Source of the DNA: Mycolicibacter heraklionensis
GTDB taxonomy: Bacteria; Actinomycetota; Actinomycetes; Mycobacteriales; Mycobacteriaceae
DNA: 64,000 nucleotides
Reading direction: 5' to 3'
NCBI GenBank assembly: GCA_001673575.1
Contig: LZME01000059.1
Span: 1-64,000 of the forward strand
A model generated the notes under the pieces. That model saw only the letters and a program-made list of their open reading frames with translations. It ran no database searches and was not told where the DNA came from. Below are positions 24,294-32,440 of the stretch, in pieces. The position numbers and the translations under genes are program-made. Position 1 is the first letter of the stretch. Each line of letters opens with the position of its first letter.

Positions 24294-25688
24294 ATGCCTT
24301 TTCCGACGCTGACCGAGATCGAAGACGCGAACTGGGACTACCTCACCCGCAACGCCGCGGCCTGGACCCATCTCGCCAATACCTGGGAAGCCGCGTTCAC
24401 CGAAATCCGCGACGCCTCCACGAGTCCCGGCGGCGTCCCGTGGACCGGCACCGGCGCCCAAGCCTTCCAGCACCGCGCCGCCGCCGACGTGGTGAGAGTC
24501 CACGACCCCGCCGACATGCTGCGCAACGCCGCCGGGATCGCCAACCGCGGCGCGCAGGCCCAACAGGGCAACAAGTCGCTGGTGCTGTCTGCCGTCAATA
24601 CTGCTGAACGCGAAGACTTCCGGGTCGGCGACGACTACTCCGTCACCGACACCTGGACCTACTACAGCTCCGCCGCGGAGCAAGCTCAGCGCGAGCAGAC
24701 CGCGGACGGTCACGCCAGCTTCATCAAGTCGCGCGCCACCAATCTGGTCAACAATGAGCAGGAAATCGCTCGCCAACTCACCGCCGCAACCGCCGGACTA
24801 CACGAGTTCAGCTTCGGCGAAGAAAGCGCCGACGGTGGAGCGGGCGGCAACGGGCTGCCGCAGGCCCAGCCAGGCGGCAACGTTGACCCCGCCGACATGG
24901 CGAGGCAACGCGATCAGGCAATCGCCGATGACCCCGCTGCCGACCCCACCTCGCGGCGACTGGCCCAGGAACGCCTCGATGACCTGCGGAATTCCCATTT
25001 CATCGGCCCACTGCCAAGCGATCCGGTGCTGGGCGGCGACGCGCGTACGCGCGCCCAAGCGAGACGAAAGTTCCAGGATTTCCTCGAATCTGGTCAGGCC
25101 TATCCAGACCGGCCACGGCTGACACCTGACCAAGCAACCCAAATGCTCGATCGGTGTGAGTCCCAGGCACGGGATCTGGTCCTCCGTGGCTTCGCCGATC
25201 AGTTGAACCAAGCGGGAGTCTCTCCGGCAGGAATCCAGCGAGCCCTCGATGAGGTACAAAGCGGCAAGCCTCCCCGGCAACTGATCCGTGAAGCGGGATC
25301 TGGAATATCCAGTGGGGTCGGCAGTCTGGGCAGCGGCCTGGGTTCGCAGGCGGACGCCCTACCCCAGGGAAGGCATTGGGGCGACGCTGCCTCGTGGTCC
25401 AAGGCCGACGCCGACGCCCTTAAGACGCTGGGTAAGCGGCTCTCATTGGCCGGTATAAGTCTGGACGGTTTGCTGACCGTTAACGATATCTTGAACGGAG
25501 CTCCCGCTAGCGAAGAAGTTGCCAAACTAGGTGGACGCACCGCCGGCGCATGGCTCGGAGGATTCGCCGCAGGGGCAGCTTGGGGTTCGTGGGTAGGGCC
25601 CGAGGGCACCGTGATTGTTGGACTTCTCGGCTCTATTGCGGGCGGGTTTGGCGGGGATAAATTGGTGCAAAAGATGATGGGCGGCTGA
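24294..25688 (+). CDS. Putative type VII secreted effector with WxG N-domain and glycine-zipper C-terminus
   Basis: A 464-residue protein. Residues about 1-170 are helical with a W50-T-G52 turn (VPWTGTGAQAF), the layout of ESX substrates and of long WXG/LXG toxin carriers. A polar Gly/Pro/Asp-rich linker follows (about 175-260). The last 53 residues (412-464) are hydrophobic with many GxxxG spacings (AGAWLGGFAAG, GLLGSIAGGFGG), a glycine zipper that could insert in a membrane. The stop overlaps the next gene, a membrane protein, by one base. The organisation resembles the staphylococcal membrane-depolarising TspA/TsaI pair, but that is analogy, not homology. Codon use becomes less GC-rich toward the 3' end. 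Confidence 0.65.
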   Translation: MPFPTLTEIEDANWDYLTRNAAAWTHLANTWEAAFTEIRDASTSPGGVPWTGTGAQAFQHRAAADVVRVHDPADMLRNAAGIANRGAQAQQGNKSLVLSAVNTAEREDFRVGDDYSVTDTWTYYSSAAEQAQREQTADGHASFIKSRATNLVNNEQEIARQLTAATAGLHEFSFGEESADGGAGGNGLPQAQPGGNVDPADMARQRDQAIADDPAADPTSRRLAQERLDDLRNSHFIGPLPSDPVLGGDARTRAQARRKFQDFLESGQAYPDRPRLTPDQATQMLDRCESQARDLVLRGFADQLNQAGVSPAGIQRALDEVQSGKPPRQLIREAGSGISSGVGSLGSGLGSQADALPQGRHWGDAASWSKADADALKTLGKRLSLAGISLDGLLTVNDILNGAPASEEVAKLGGRTAGAWLGGFAAGAAWGSWVGPEGTVIVGLLGSIAGGFGGDKLVQKMMGG

Positions 25689-26383
25689 TGGTACGCGATT
25701 TGTCCTTCGGAGTAATTGTCCTGTGCTACCTCGCGGGATTTCTCCTGTCTTTTTCCAAAATCAGCACCAGCGCCCAGCGACGCATCTACTGGAGTTGCGC
25801 CTGCATAGCGGGATTTTTCGGCACCCTGGCAACGTATCCGACGTGGACTAACGCAGCCGTACTGGGCATTTTAGTTCCGGCGGTGATGGCAGTTGCCGCG
25901 TATGTGTCCACGCCCTACATCAAGATCCGCGGAAAAATCTATGCATTGACGATCACAGACCCCGATCCCGAAGACGAACCCGCGACAACTGATTCCACGC
26001 AGCAGGAAATCGATCCACACCCCGATTCCTACAGCGGACTACTCACCGCCACAACCATGTGGTGGGCTCTCGTCGTACTCACTGCGATCGGCGCCGGAAA
26101 TGTGTACTTCGCCGCCACAGGAAAAGGCGAGATCTGGGTAGGCCTCATGAGTGGGACGTTCTCCGCACTACTCACCGTTGTCACCGCATACGGCGACGCC
26201 AGCTGGCGCTATCCCATAGCCCGCGGTCAATACATCCAGTTTGGGGTCGCCTCCGTCATCACCGCCGGAGTTTTCCCCCTGCTGTACCTGGCCGCCTATT
26301 ACATCGCCCAACGCCGACCACTACGACGCAAACAGTCGATGGAATATCGGGTACACCCCCGCCACAGAAAACTGGACAGCTAG
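25688..26383 (+). CDS. Six-helix membrane protein, candidate immunity protein
   Basis: A 231-residue protein not recognisable as a known family. Six hydrophobic segments lie at about 6-22, 33-49, 57-73, 122-142, 149-167 and 183-206. An acidic, hydrophilic loop (about 88-117, DPDPEDEP) separates two three-helix halves, and the C-terminal tail is basic (RRPLRRK). Its ATG lies in TGATG with the effector stop, so its synthesis is coupled to the effector. It is visibly less GC-rich than its neighbours, a sign of recent transfer. Coupling plus topology suggest that it neutralises the effector's membrane-active tail; this is inference. Confidence 0.65.
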   Translation: MVRDLSFGVIVLCYLAGFLLSFSKISTSAQRRIYWSCACIAGFFGTLATYPTWTNAAVLGILVPAVMAVAAYVSTPYIKIRGKIYALTITDPDPEDEPATTDSTQQEIDPHPDSYSGLLTATTMWWALVVLTAIGAGNVYFAATGKGEIWVGLMSGTFSALLTVVTAYGDASWRYPIARGQYIQFGVASVITAGVFPLLYLAAYYIAQRRPLRRKQSMEYRVHPRHRKLDS

Positions 26384-26737
26384 ACCCTCGGGCAGAATTT
26401 CGCGCGCGGCCACCAAACCCTTGCGCCGTGGCTAGGGGGTGCCGCCGGCACCGCCGGGGCTGCCGCCGACTCCGCCGGCGTGGACACCGGTGTTCTGCTC
26501 ACCGGGACTGCCGGGACCGCCTGGGCGTCATCCGTCGACGGAGCTATGGCTGAACCGACTGCCGAGGCGGCCCAACCGCCCGTCGAGAAGCCCTGCGCCT
26601 ACGTGCCCTGCCCGCCCTTGCCGATCATCTCGGCCCTCCCCGCACTCACGGAAGCCCACCGTCGGGTACTCCGAACGAAACCGCTGAACTTGAAAAAAGT
26701 CCGTTCGCTCCACGCGCATCAGGGGAAACCCTTGTAA
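26384..26737 (+). pseudogene. Decayed or unassigned coding remnant after the effector cassette
   Basis: An open frame runs from the stop of the six-helix protein, in the same frame, to a stop at 26737. The only plausible start is a GTG at 26480 (85 residues). The conceptual product is Gly/Ala-rich (LGGAAGTAGAAADSAG) then polar with three Cys (KPCAYVPCPPLP), and matches no family I recognise. On the other strand a Gly-rich stretch also reads open for 30 codons. There is no ribosome site. Either a remnant or non-coding; 26738-26838 shows nothing else. Confidence 0.3.
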
Positions 26738-26851
26738 TCCCCGGCAACCGCGCTGGGGTGTCGCCTGCGTCGACCGGCACGAGGATCCCCGTTTCTTCGC
26801 TCACAGCACAAATCACCCCGGGAGACGCCTCCCGAAACTAAGGTCGGCTAA

Positions 26852-27769
26852 GTGACGATTCGCCTTGGCTTCCAGATCCCCGACTTCTCCTACGGCACCG
26901 ACGTTTCGGAGCTGTTCCCCACCGTCATCGCCCAGGCCCGCGAGGCCGAGGCCGCGGGGTTCGACGCGGTCTTGGTGATGGACCACTTCTATCAACTCCC
27001 CCAGCTGGGTTCGCCCGATCAGCCGATGCTCGAGGCCTACACCGCCCTCGGTGCGTTGGCGACCGCGACCGAACGGGTGCAGCTGGGCACGCTGGTCACC
27101 GGCAACACCTACCGCAATCCAGCGCTGCTGGCCAAGATCATCACCACGCTCGATGTGGTCAGTGCCGGGCGCGCCGTCCTGGGTATCGGCACCGGATGGT
27201 ACGAGCTCGAACACGACCAACTGGGTTTCGAGTTCGGCACCTTCACCGACCGGTTCAACCGGCTCGACGAGGCGCTACAGATCATCCTGCCGATGATCCG
27301 CGGCGAGCGGCCCACATTCGATGGCAAGTGGTACCGCACCCGCGAGGCGATGGCCGAACCCCGCTTCCGCGACCACATTCCGCTGCTGATCGGCGGCAGC
27401 GGTGAGAAGAAGACGATCCCGCTGGCCGCACGTCACTTCGACCACCTCAACCTCATCACCAGTTTCGACCAACTGCCGGCGAAGGTGGACGCGATCCGGC
27501 GCAGCTGCGACGAGGTCGGCCGCGACCCGGCGACCCTGGAGACGACCATGCTGCTCACGGCTGTGGTCGATCCGAGCGTCTCCATCGATCAGATTCCGGC
27601 CGAGCGGGCTCAGCGGGTGGCCATAGGCAGCCCCGAATCGATCGCCGAGCAGATCAAGACCAAGGTGCTCGATGCCGGCGTCGGCGGGGTCACCATGAAC
27701 ATCCCGGGCTACACCCCCGGGGTGATCACCAAGGTGGGAGCGGCATTGCGCGCGGTGCTCGACGCCTGA
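26852..27769 (+). CDS. LLM-class F420-dependent oxidoreductase
   Basis: A 305-residue luciferase-like TIM-barrel protein of the mycobacterial F420 subfamily. Family landmarks are the N-terminal RLGFQIPDFSYG, the LGTLVTGNTYRNPALLAK strand-helix (about 75-92), GRAVLGIGTGWYELEH (about 107-122) and PLLIGGSGEKKTIPLAARHFD (about 173-193). The substrate cannot be told from sequence. The GTG start at 26852 follows TAAGGT (26839-26844) by 7 bases, a leaderless arrangement. It has no close functional partner nearby. Confidence 0.9.
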   Translation: MTIRLGFQIPDFSYGTDVSELFPTVIAQAREAEAAGFDAVLVMDHFYQLPQLGSPDQPMLEAYTALGALATATERVQLGTLVTGNTYRNPALLAKIITTLDVVSAGRAVLGIGTGWYELEHDQLGFEFGTFTDRFNRLDEALQIILPMIRGERPTFDGKWYRTREAMAEPRFRDHIPLLIGGSGEKKTIPLAARHFDHLNLITSFDQLPAKVDAIRRSCDEVGRDPATLETTMLLTAVVDPSVSIDQIPAERAQRVAIGSPESIAEQIKTKVLDAGVGGVTMNIPGYTPGVITKVGAALRAVLDA

Positions 27770-27773
27770 ATCT

Positions 27774-27847
27774 AAGTGAAGTCAACCATCCAAGTTAACT
27801 TCACTTAATCCATTAAGTGAAGTTAGACTGAACTGGTGACTTCACTT
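27774..27847. promoter_or_regulatory. Nested palindrome array upstream of the Fic gene (candidate operator)
   Basis: Four copies of AAGTGAAGT/ACTTCACTT alternate in orientation at 27774, 27798, 27815 and 27839, placed symmetrically about position 27810.5. The inner pair is a perfect 13-bp inverted repeat (TAACTTCACTTAA at 27796-27808 and its complement at 27813-27825, 4-base spacer). The outer pair is a perfect 11-bp repeat (27774-27784 and 27837-27847) whose right arm covers the first codons of the Fic gene. This is strong evidence for an autoregulatory operator. Confidence 0.75.
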
Positions 27848-29008
27848 CGTCCCGTCACCTACGAGGACGTGCGTTGGGAACCCCAGGGGGTTCGCTACGC
27901 CAGCACCGCGCTGCCGCAGTACGGCACCTACCACCCTGCGGTGCCGGCCAGCATCGCCGAGTTGGCCCTGGATCTGCCACCGTCCGTCTTCGCCGAAGCC
28001 GAAGCCGCGAGCCAGGCGATCACCCGCTTCGACGCCGAACTCGGAAGTGAAATCGCACCGTCCGCCGCCGTACTGCTGCGATCCGAATCGGCCGCCAGTT
28101 CCCAGATCGAGAACCTGACGGCGTCCTCGCGCGCAATCGCCGAAGCCGAACTGACCGGCCACAGCTCCAAGCGCAACGCGGAGATGATCGTCGCCAACAC
28201 TGCAGCCATGCAGGCGGCAATCGCCTTGTCCGAGAAGGTGGATGCTGATGCCATCCTGGCGATGCACCGCGCGCTGATGAGTAAAGAACCACGCCATACC
28301 CCTGGCGAATTCCGCACGGAACCGGTCTGGATCGGGGGCGGCTCCACACCTATCGGTGCGACGTTCGTCGGCCCGCGCCACGAACTGATCCCCGCAGCGA
28401 TCACCGACCTGATCTCGTTCGCGCAGCGCTCGGGCACGCCGGCCCTACCGCAGATCGCGGTGGCACACGCGCAATTCGAGACCATTCACCCTTTCACCGA
28501 CGGGAACGGACGCACAGGCCGCGCACTGGTGCACGCCCTGTTGCGCAACAGGGGCATGACCCGCCAGGTGACGGTGCCGATCTCAGCAGGATTGCTCGCC
28601 GACACCGGTGCGTACTTCGCCGCGCTCACCGCCTACCGCGAAGGCGATGCGGCACCGATTGTTGAGCGCTTTGCCGAGGCCGCTCTCCGATCTATTGCGA
28701 ACGGACGAGAGCTGGTCGCCGAGCTTCAGGTAATCCGGGAGAGCTGGAACGAGGTGATCACCGCACGGTCCGACTCGGCAGTGTGGAAGGTCGCCGACCT
28801 GTTGACCCGCCACCCCGTCGTCAACGCGGCGCTGCTGGCTCAGGAGCTGGGCATCGAATCGACCAATGCCCACCGCTACCTCAACCCGCTAGCCGACGCG
28901 GGAGTCCTCGTCGCGACCACCAGTGGCCCCCGCAATCGGGTGTGGCGTTCGCCTGAGGTGCTCGCCGCGCTGGACGCGTTCGCCGAGCGGGCCCGGCGGC
29001 GCGCCTAA
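27836..29008 (+). CDS. Fic family protein with C-terminal winged-helix domain
   Basis: A 390-residue protein. The active-site motif HPFTDGNGRTGR (218-229) is intact, so it should transfer AMP (or another nucleotide) from NTP to a hydroxyl on a target protein. The inhibitory-helix motif SxxxEN is seen at 88-93 (SSQIEN), making it a class II Fic with an N-terminal autoinhibitory helix. The C terminus (about 320-390, VADLLTRHPVVNAALLAQELGIE) looks like a winged helix for DNA binding. The palindrome array over its start suggests that it, or an associated factor, represses its own gene. The target protein is unknown. Confidence 0.92.
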   Translation: MTSLRPVTYEDVRWEPQGVRYASTALPQYGTYHPAVPASIAELALDLPPSVFAEAEAASQAITRFDAELGSEIAPSAAVLLRSESAASSQIENLTASSRAIAEAELTGHSSKRNAEMIVANTAAMQAAIALSEKVDADAILAMHRALMSKEPRHTPGEFRTEPVWIGGGSTPIGATFVGPRHELIPAAITDLISFAQRSGTPALPQIAVAHAQFETIHPFTDGNGRTGRALVHALLRNRGMTRQVTVPISAGLLADTGAYFAALTAYREGDAAPIVERFAEAALRSIANGRELVAELQVIRESWNEVITARSDSAVWKVADLLTRHPVVNAALLAQELGIESTNAHRYLNPLADAGVLVATTSGPRNRVWRSPEVLAALDAFAERARRRA

Positions 29009-29017
29009 CCCGCGGGC

Positions 29018-30463
29018 TCAGCCCAGCACCGTGTGCATCAGCATCACGTCGTAGGCGTTCCACAGCGACAGCGTGAAGTACACGTCCTTGCCGGTCGACC
29101 ACGGATGCACGTAGGGCGCGTAGATGCCGCCGGGGATCTGGCCGGTGGGGATCAGCGTCTGCTCGGCGCTCCACGGCCCCTGCGGGGTGGGCGCGGTACG
29201 GGCCACGACGTCGTTGCCGCCGTTGCCGTACAACGCCAGGTACTGACGTAGATAGGTGTTGTACTGCACCGACATCTCGCCCACCGGGCCGGGGATCACC
29301 GGCGTGGCCGCAGCCGGGTTGGCCGGCACCCAGGATCCGCTGTCCCCATTCCAGTACTGGTACTGGTTCAGGTCGGGTATGGCGCGTTCGGGCACCCGGG
29401 ACAGGTACGCCGAACCGCCACGGCCGGAAGGGGTTCCGTAGGAGTACAGGTAGCCGTCGTTGCCGCGCAGGAACGCGCCCATCTGGAACTTCTCGTTACC
29501 GGGGACGAAGCGCGCCCGCGGGACGTTCTCCGGTGACGTCGACCGCACGGTCCCCGGATAGACACCCCACGTTTCGCCGTTGTCGTTGGAGACCGCGATC
29601 GCCGAGTAGTTGGTGGACCACTCGCCGTCGCGGCCCCACTGCTTGATGGACATGAAGTTCATGTATTGGTTGCCGGCGATTCCGATCGCGGCGGTGGGGA
29701 TCATGCCCTCCTGGTGCGGAGCCAGTTGCACTGCGGGCAGGATCTGCTTGGAGAAATTCGCCTGCCGCAGTGGCGAACCCGAGTACTTGTTGCCCACGGC
29801 TCCGGGGCCGATGGTGATCCCGTCGGCCAGGTTGTTGTCATTGCTGCGGAACAGCACGTTCTGTCGCCACTGCTTGCCCTGGATACGGCAGTAGCCGAAA
29901 GTGTCTCCGAACGCGTAGAGGATCTGACGGTTTCCGGGATCACCGTTGTCCCAAGGAATTCCAAGGTCGGTGCCGGAGATGCCGAAGCGCTGCAGGGTTT
30001 GGTTGGGGCTGTTGGGCCCGGTCACCCACTCCACCAACGATGTCTGGGAGCCGGCGATGGCGCCGGCAGCGTCGGCGGTCGACAGCCCCGGATCTGCGCC
30101 GGCGTTCGGCACGGGCTGGACCGGCTGGACCGGCTGGGCGACGTTCGGCACGGCTTGCCCGCCGGGATTCGGCTGCGCCGGGACCACTCCGGCCTGCTGG
30201 CGAATCGTGCCGTTCGGGTTGATCAGGGCGGCGATCAGCGGGCCCAGTTTGGGCAGCGGCGCTTGATCATTGGTGCCGCGGGGCCGCCGCCCGGTGGGTA
30301 GCTGACCGGCTCCAGTGGTCGGTGAGCCCGGCGGCGGATCGATGTTGGCTTCGGGGGCGTTGCAGGTGGCTGCGCTCGCCGGCGCGAACTCGCTGGCGGC
30401 AACCATCCCCAGCACGACGACCGGCACCATTGCCGCCGAGACGATTCGACGTGTCGCCGACAT
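29018..30463 (-). CDS. Secreted DUF4185 protein, GH183-like endo-D-arabinanase candidate
   Basis: A 481-residue exported protein with a Sec signal peptide (positive MSATRR, hydrophobic core to about 28, AxA site near 30-32). A Pro-rich disordered linker follows (about 40-125), then a DUF4185 beta-propeller domain (about 140-481). Acidic motifs DLGIPWDNGD (166-175) and FGDTFG (185-190) are those of the family. DUF4185 proteins found glycoside hydrolase family GH183, with endo-D-arabinanase activity on mycobacterial arabinan, so remodelling of arabinogalactan or lipoarabinomannan is likely. Whether this member is active is not certain. It is convergent with the Fic gene. Confidence 0.85.
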   Translation of the reverse strand: MSATRRIVSAAMVPVVVLGMVAASEFAPASAATCNAPEANIDPPPGSPTTGAGQLPTGRRPRGTNDQAPLPKLGPLIAALINPNGTIRQQAGVVPAQPNPGGQAVPNVAQPVQPVQPVPNAGADPGLSTADAAGAIAGSQTSLVEWVTGPNSPNQTLQRFGISGTDLGIPWDNGDPGNRQILYAFGDTFGYCRIQGKQWRQNVLFRSNDNNLADGITIGPGAVGNKYSGSPLRQANFSKQILPAVQLAPHQEGMIPTAAIGIAGNQYMNFMSIKQWGRDGEWSTNYSAIAVSNDNGETWGVYPGTVRSTSPENVPRARFVPGNEKFQMGAFLRGNDGYLYSYGTPSGRGGSAYLSRVPERAIPDLNQYQYWNGDSGSWVPANPAAATPVIPGPVGEMSVQYNTYLRQYLALYGNGGNDVVARTAPTPQGPWSAEQTLIPTGQIPGGIYAPYVHPWSTGKDVYFTLSLWNAYDVMLMHTVLG

Positions 30464-30594
30464 GTCACACCTTTCCCAGGACCCGCTCCCGGGCCTCGCA
30501 CCACTGTGACGATAGTGATTTCTGGGACTTCTGTGGCTGCCGGAGGACGATAGAGACGCATCCGTGACGGTGTCGCAACCCGCGGATTGCCCGC

Positions 30595-31497
30595 TCAGCC
30601 GGCCCGGCTGACCTCGGCGACCACATCGGCAACGCTGCGCAGTTGACCCAGATCAGAGCTGGTCGGGATGAGATGAACCTCATCGGTGCCCACCGCCGCA
30701 AACCGGCGCAGCACCTCGGCCAATTCGTCCTCGCTGCCGGCCCAGCCGGTGGTGGGCGCCATCGCCTCGACATACTCGGCGGGAATCCAGTTCATATAGC
30801 GCAGCAGGTGCCGGCGCACCTGATCGCGGGCCTCGTCACCGTCCCCCAACGCGAACCAGAACGACGTCGCCAGATGCGGCTTGGCCCGGCCCGCCTGCTG
30901 CCAGGCGTCACGGGCGACGTCGAACAGTTCGTTCTGCTTGGCCACATCAAGGTCCAAAGTGGTGCCGGCCAGGCCTTCGGCCCAGGCCGCCGCGCTACGC
31001 AAGGTCTTGGGGCCGATGGTGCCGACCAGCAGCGGCGGCCCGCCGGGTTGGGTGGGCGCCGGTCCGACCGGCAGCACCGAATCGGTGAGCTTCTCCCCCG
31101 CCCACACGCGTCGCATGATCGCCACCGCGGCGGCCAACTCGCCCATCTTCTGCCTCGCCGGATCGGCGCTGACCGCCCGGTAGTCCTCGTCGCGGCCGCC
31201 GATGCCGAGCCCGACGGTAAGCCGGCCCTGGCTGAGCAGGTCGGCGGTGGCCAGCGCCTTGGCGAGCATGACGGGGTCGTGCAGTTGCGGGACGATCACC
31301 GTGGTCACCAGCCGCACCCGCTCCGTCCACGCCGCCAGCGCACCCAGCAGGGTCAGGCTGTCGGGGTTGGTGAAGGCGATCCGCTCACCCCAACACAACG
31401 ACGAGAACGGCCCGTCGTCGATCGCTCGCGCCCAGTCCCGCAGCAACATTGCGTCCAAATCCGGCTCCATCACCGGCATGGTCATTCCCACCTGCAT
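30595..31497 (-). CDS. LLM-class F420-dependent oxidoreductase (second copy)
   Basis: A 300-residue luciferase-like TIM-barrel protein, distinct from the one at 26852. Landmarks are QVGMTMPVMEPDLD at the start, RVRLVTTVIVPQLHDPVMLAK (about 61-81), GRLTVGLGIGGRDEDYRAV (about 91-109) and GGPPLLVGTIGPKTLRSAAAWA (about 152-173). These place it in the F420-binding mycobacterial branch; the substrate is unknown. The ATG at 31497 lies 46 bases from the divergent VOC gene, so the two may share a control region. Confidence 0.88.
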   Translation of the reverse strand: MQVGMTMPVMEPDLDAMLLRDWARAIDDGPFSSLCWGERIAFTNPDSLTLLGALAAWTERVRLVTTVIVPQLHDPVMLAKALATADLLSQGRLTVGLGIGGRDEDYRAVSADPARQKMGELAAAVAIMRRVWAGEKLTDSVLPVGPAPTQPGGPPLLVGTIGPKTLRSAAAWAEGLAGTTLDLDVAKQNELFDVARDAWQQAGRAKPHLATSFWFALGDGDEARDQVRRHLLRYMNWIPAEYVEAMAPTTGWAGSEDELAEVLRRFAAVGTDEVHLIPTSSDLGQLRSVADVVAEVSRAG

Positions 31498-31543
31498 GAC
31501 CGCGATTGTGGCACGGGCGGCCTACGCGGCCGACACTGGAGGA

Positions 31544-31930
31544 ATGGGTGTTTCGTTCAATCACACGATCGTGGCCGCGCACGACAAGCAGGCATCGGCA
31601 GCGTTTCTGGCCGAGCTGTTCGGCCTGCCCGCGCCGCAACCGTTCGGCCATTTCCAGGTCGTCGCACTCGACCACCAGGCCAGCCTCGATTATGCCGACG
31701 TGCCCGCCGGCGAGGAGATCCGGCCGCAGCACTACGCATTTCTAGTCTCGGAGTCCGACTTCGATGCGATCTACGCCAAGATCTCCGAGCGTGGGCTGGA
31801 GCACTGGGCAGATCCGCGGGGGCAGCGCCCGGGCGAGATCAACCGTAACGACGGTGGGCGCGGTGTGTACTTCCGCGATCCCGGCGGCCATTACCTGGAG
31901 ATCCTCACCCGGCCCTACGGGTCGGGCTGA
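31544..31930 (+). CDS. VOC family (glyoxalase/bleomycin-resistance fold) protein
   Basis: A 128-residue single VOC module with two beta-alpha-beta-beta-beta units. Probable metal ligands are the N-terminal His in FNHTIVAA, the His in PQHYAFLV and the Glu of the final strand HYLEILTRPYG. The ATG at 31544 is chosen because GGAGGA directly precedes it and the fold begins there; longer in-frame sequence is antisense to the oxidoreductase. The reaction cannot be predicted. It is convergent with the Rrf2 gene. Confidence 0.88.
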   Translation: MGVSFNHTIVAAHDKQASAAFLAELFGLPAPQPFGHFQVVALDHQASLDYADVPAGEEIRPQHYAFLVSESDFDAIYAKISERGLEHWADPRGQRPGEINRNDGGRGVYFRDPGGHYLEILTRPYGSG

Positions 31931-31938
31931 CCGCCGAA

Positions 31939-32415
31939 TCAGCCCGGCGTGTGGCCGCGCTGGCGCTCCTGGGTGCGGTAGTCGGCGGCCAGGTCGGCGA
32001 CGTGCGCCGGCAGATCGCCCGATGCCACGTCGGCCAGGCTGGTCTGCTCGAGCACCGAACGCATGCTGGCCCGCAACGCCCGCCACACGTCGGTCAGTGC
32101 GGCGGTCGGCCCGGCGTAGGGCAGATCGCCCATGCCGATGTCACGCACGCTGGCCAGGGGGCCGTCGATGCAGCGCAACACGTCGGCGACGCTGATCTCG
32201 GTGGCCGCCCGGGCCAATTCGTAGCCGCCGTCGCGACCGCGCTGGCTGCGCACCAGCCGGTCGGTGCGCAGATCGGACAAGATGTCGACGAGGAACTGCG
32301 CGGGAATGCCCTGCGCGGCCGCTATTTCGTCGGTCTTGACCAGGGCGCCGGGCTCGGCGGTGGCCAGTTGGACCATCGCTCGCACCGCGTACTCCGCCTT
32401 GGCCGACATGCGCAT
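31939..32415 (-). CDS. Rrf2 family transcriptional regulator
   Basis: A 158-residue winged-helix protein equivalent to Rv1287. It begins [18 protein letters not shown], the standard Rrf2 start, with the wing at [11 protein letters not shown] (about 54-64). It has only one Cys (VLRCIDGP), so it lacks the three-Cys cluster of IscR and NsrR and is more like the cysteine-metabolism repressor CymR. It is downstream of cysQ on the same strand at the end of the sulfate activation genes, so control of cysteine/sulfate assimilation is a reasonable inference. The ATG at 32415 matches homologues; another lies at 32424. Confidence 0.92.
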   Translation of the reverse strand: MRMSAKAEYAVRAMVQLATAEPGALVKTDEIAAAQGIPAQFLVDILSDLRTDRLVRSQRGRDGGYELARAATEISVADVLRCIDGPLASVRDIGMGDLPYAGPTAALTDVWRALRASMRSVLEQTSLADVASGDLPAHVADLAADYRTQERQRGHTPG

Positions 32416-32440
32416 TGCGAGCATTCTTCCATCTGGCGGC

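Noticed and set aside
22106..24607. 833-codon open frame on the plus strand running through argS antisense, the tRNA and into the effector gene
   Set aside because: It crosses a tRNA gene and is a GC-rich antisense shadow of argS; no family features.
23775..27000. Integrative element at tRNA-Arg
   Set aside because: No integrase and no direct repeat of the tRNA 3' end was found downstream. The accessory genes may have arrived another way.
28020..28485. Minus-strand frames opposite the Fic gene
   Set aside because: Antisense shadows with no start signals; the plus-strand Fic motif is intact.
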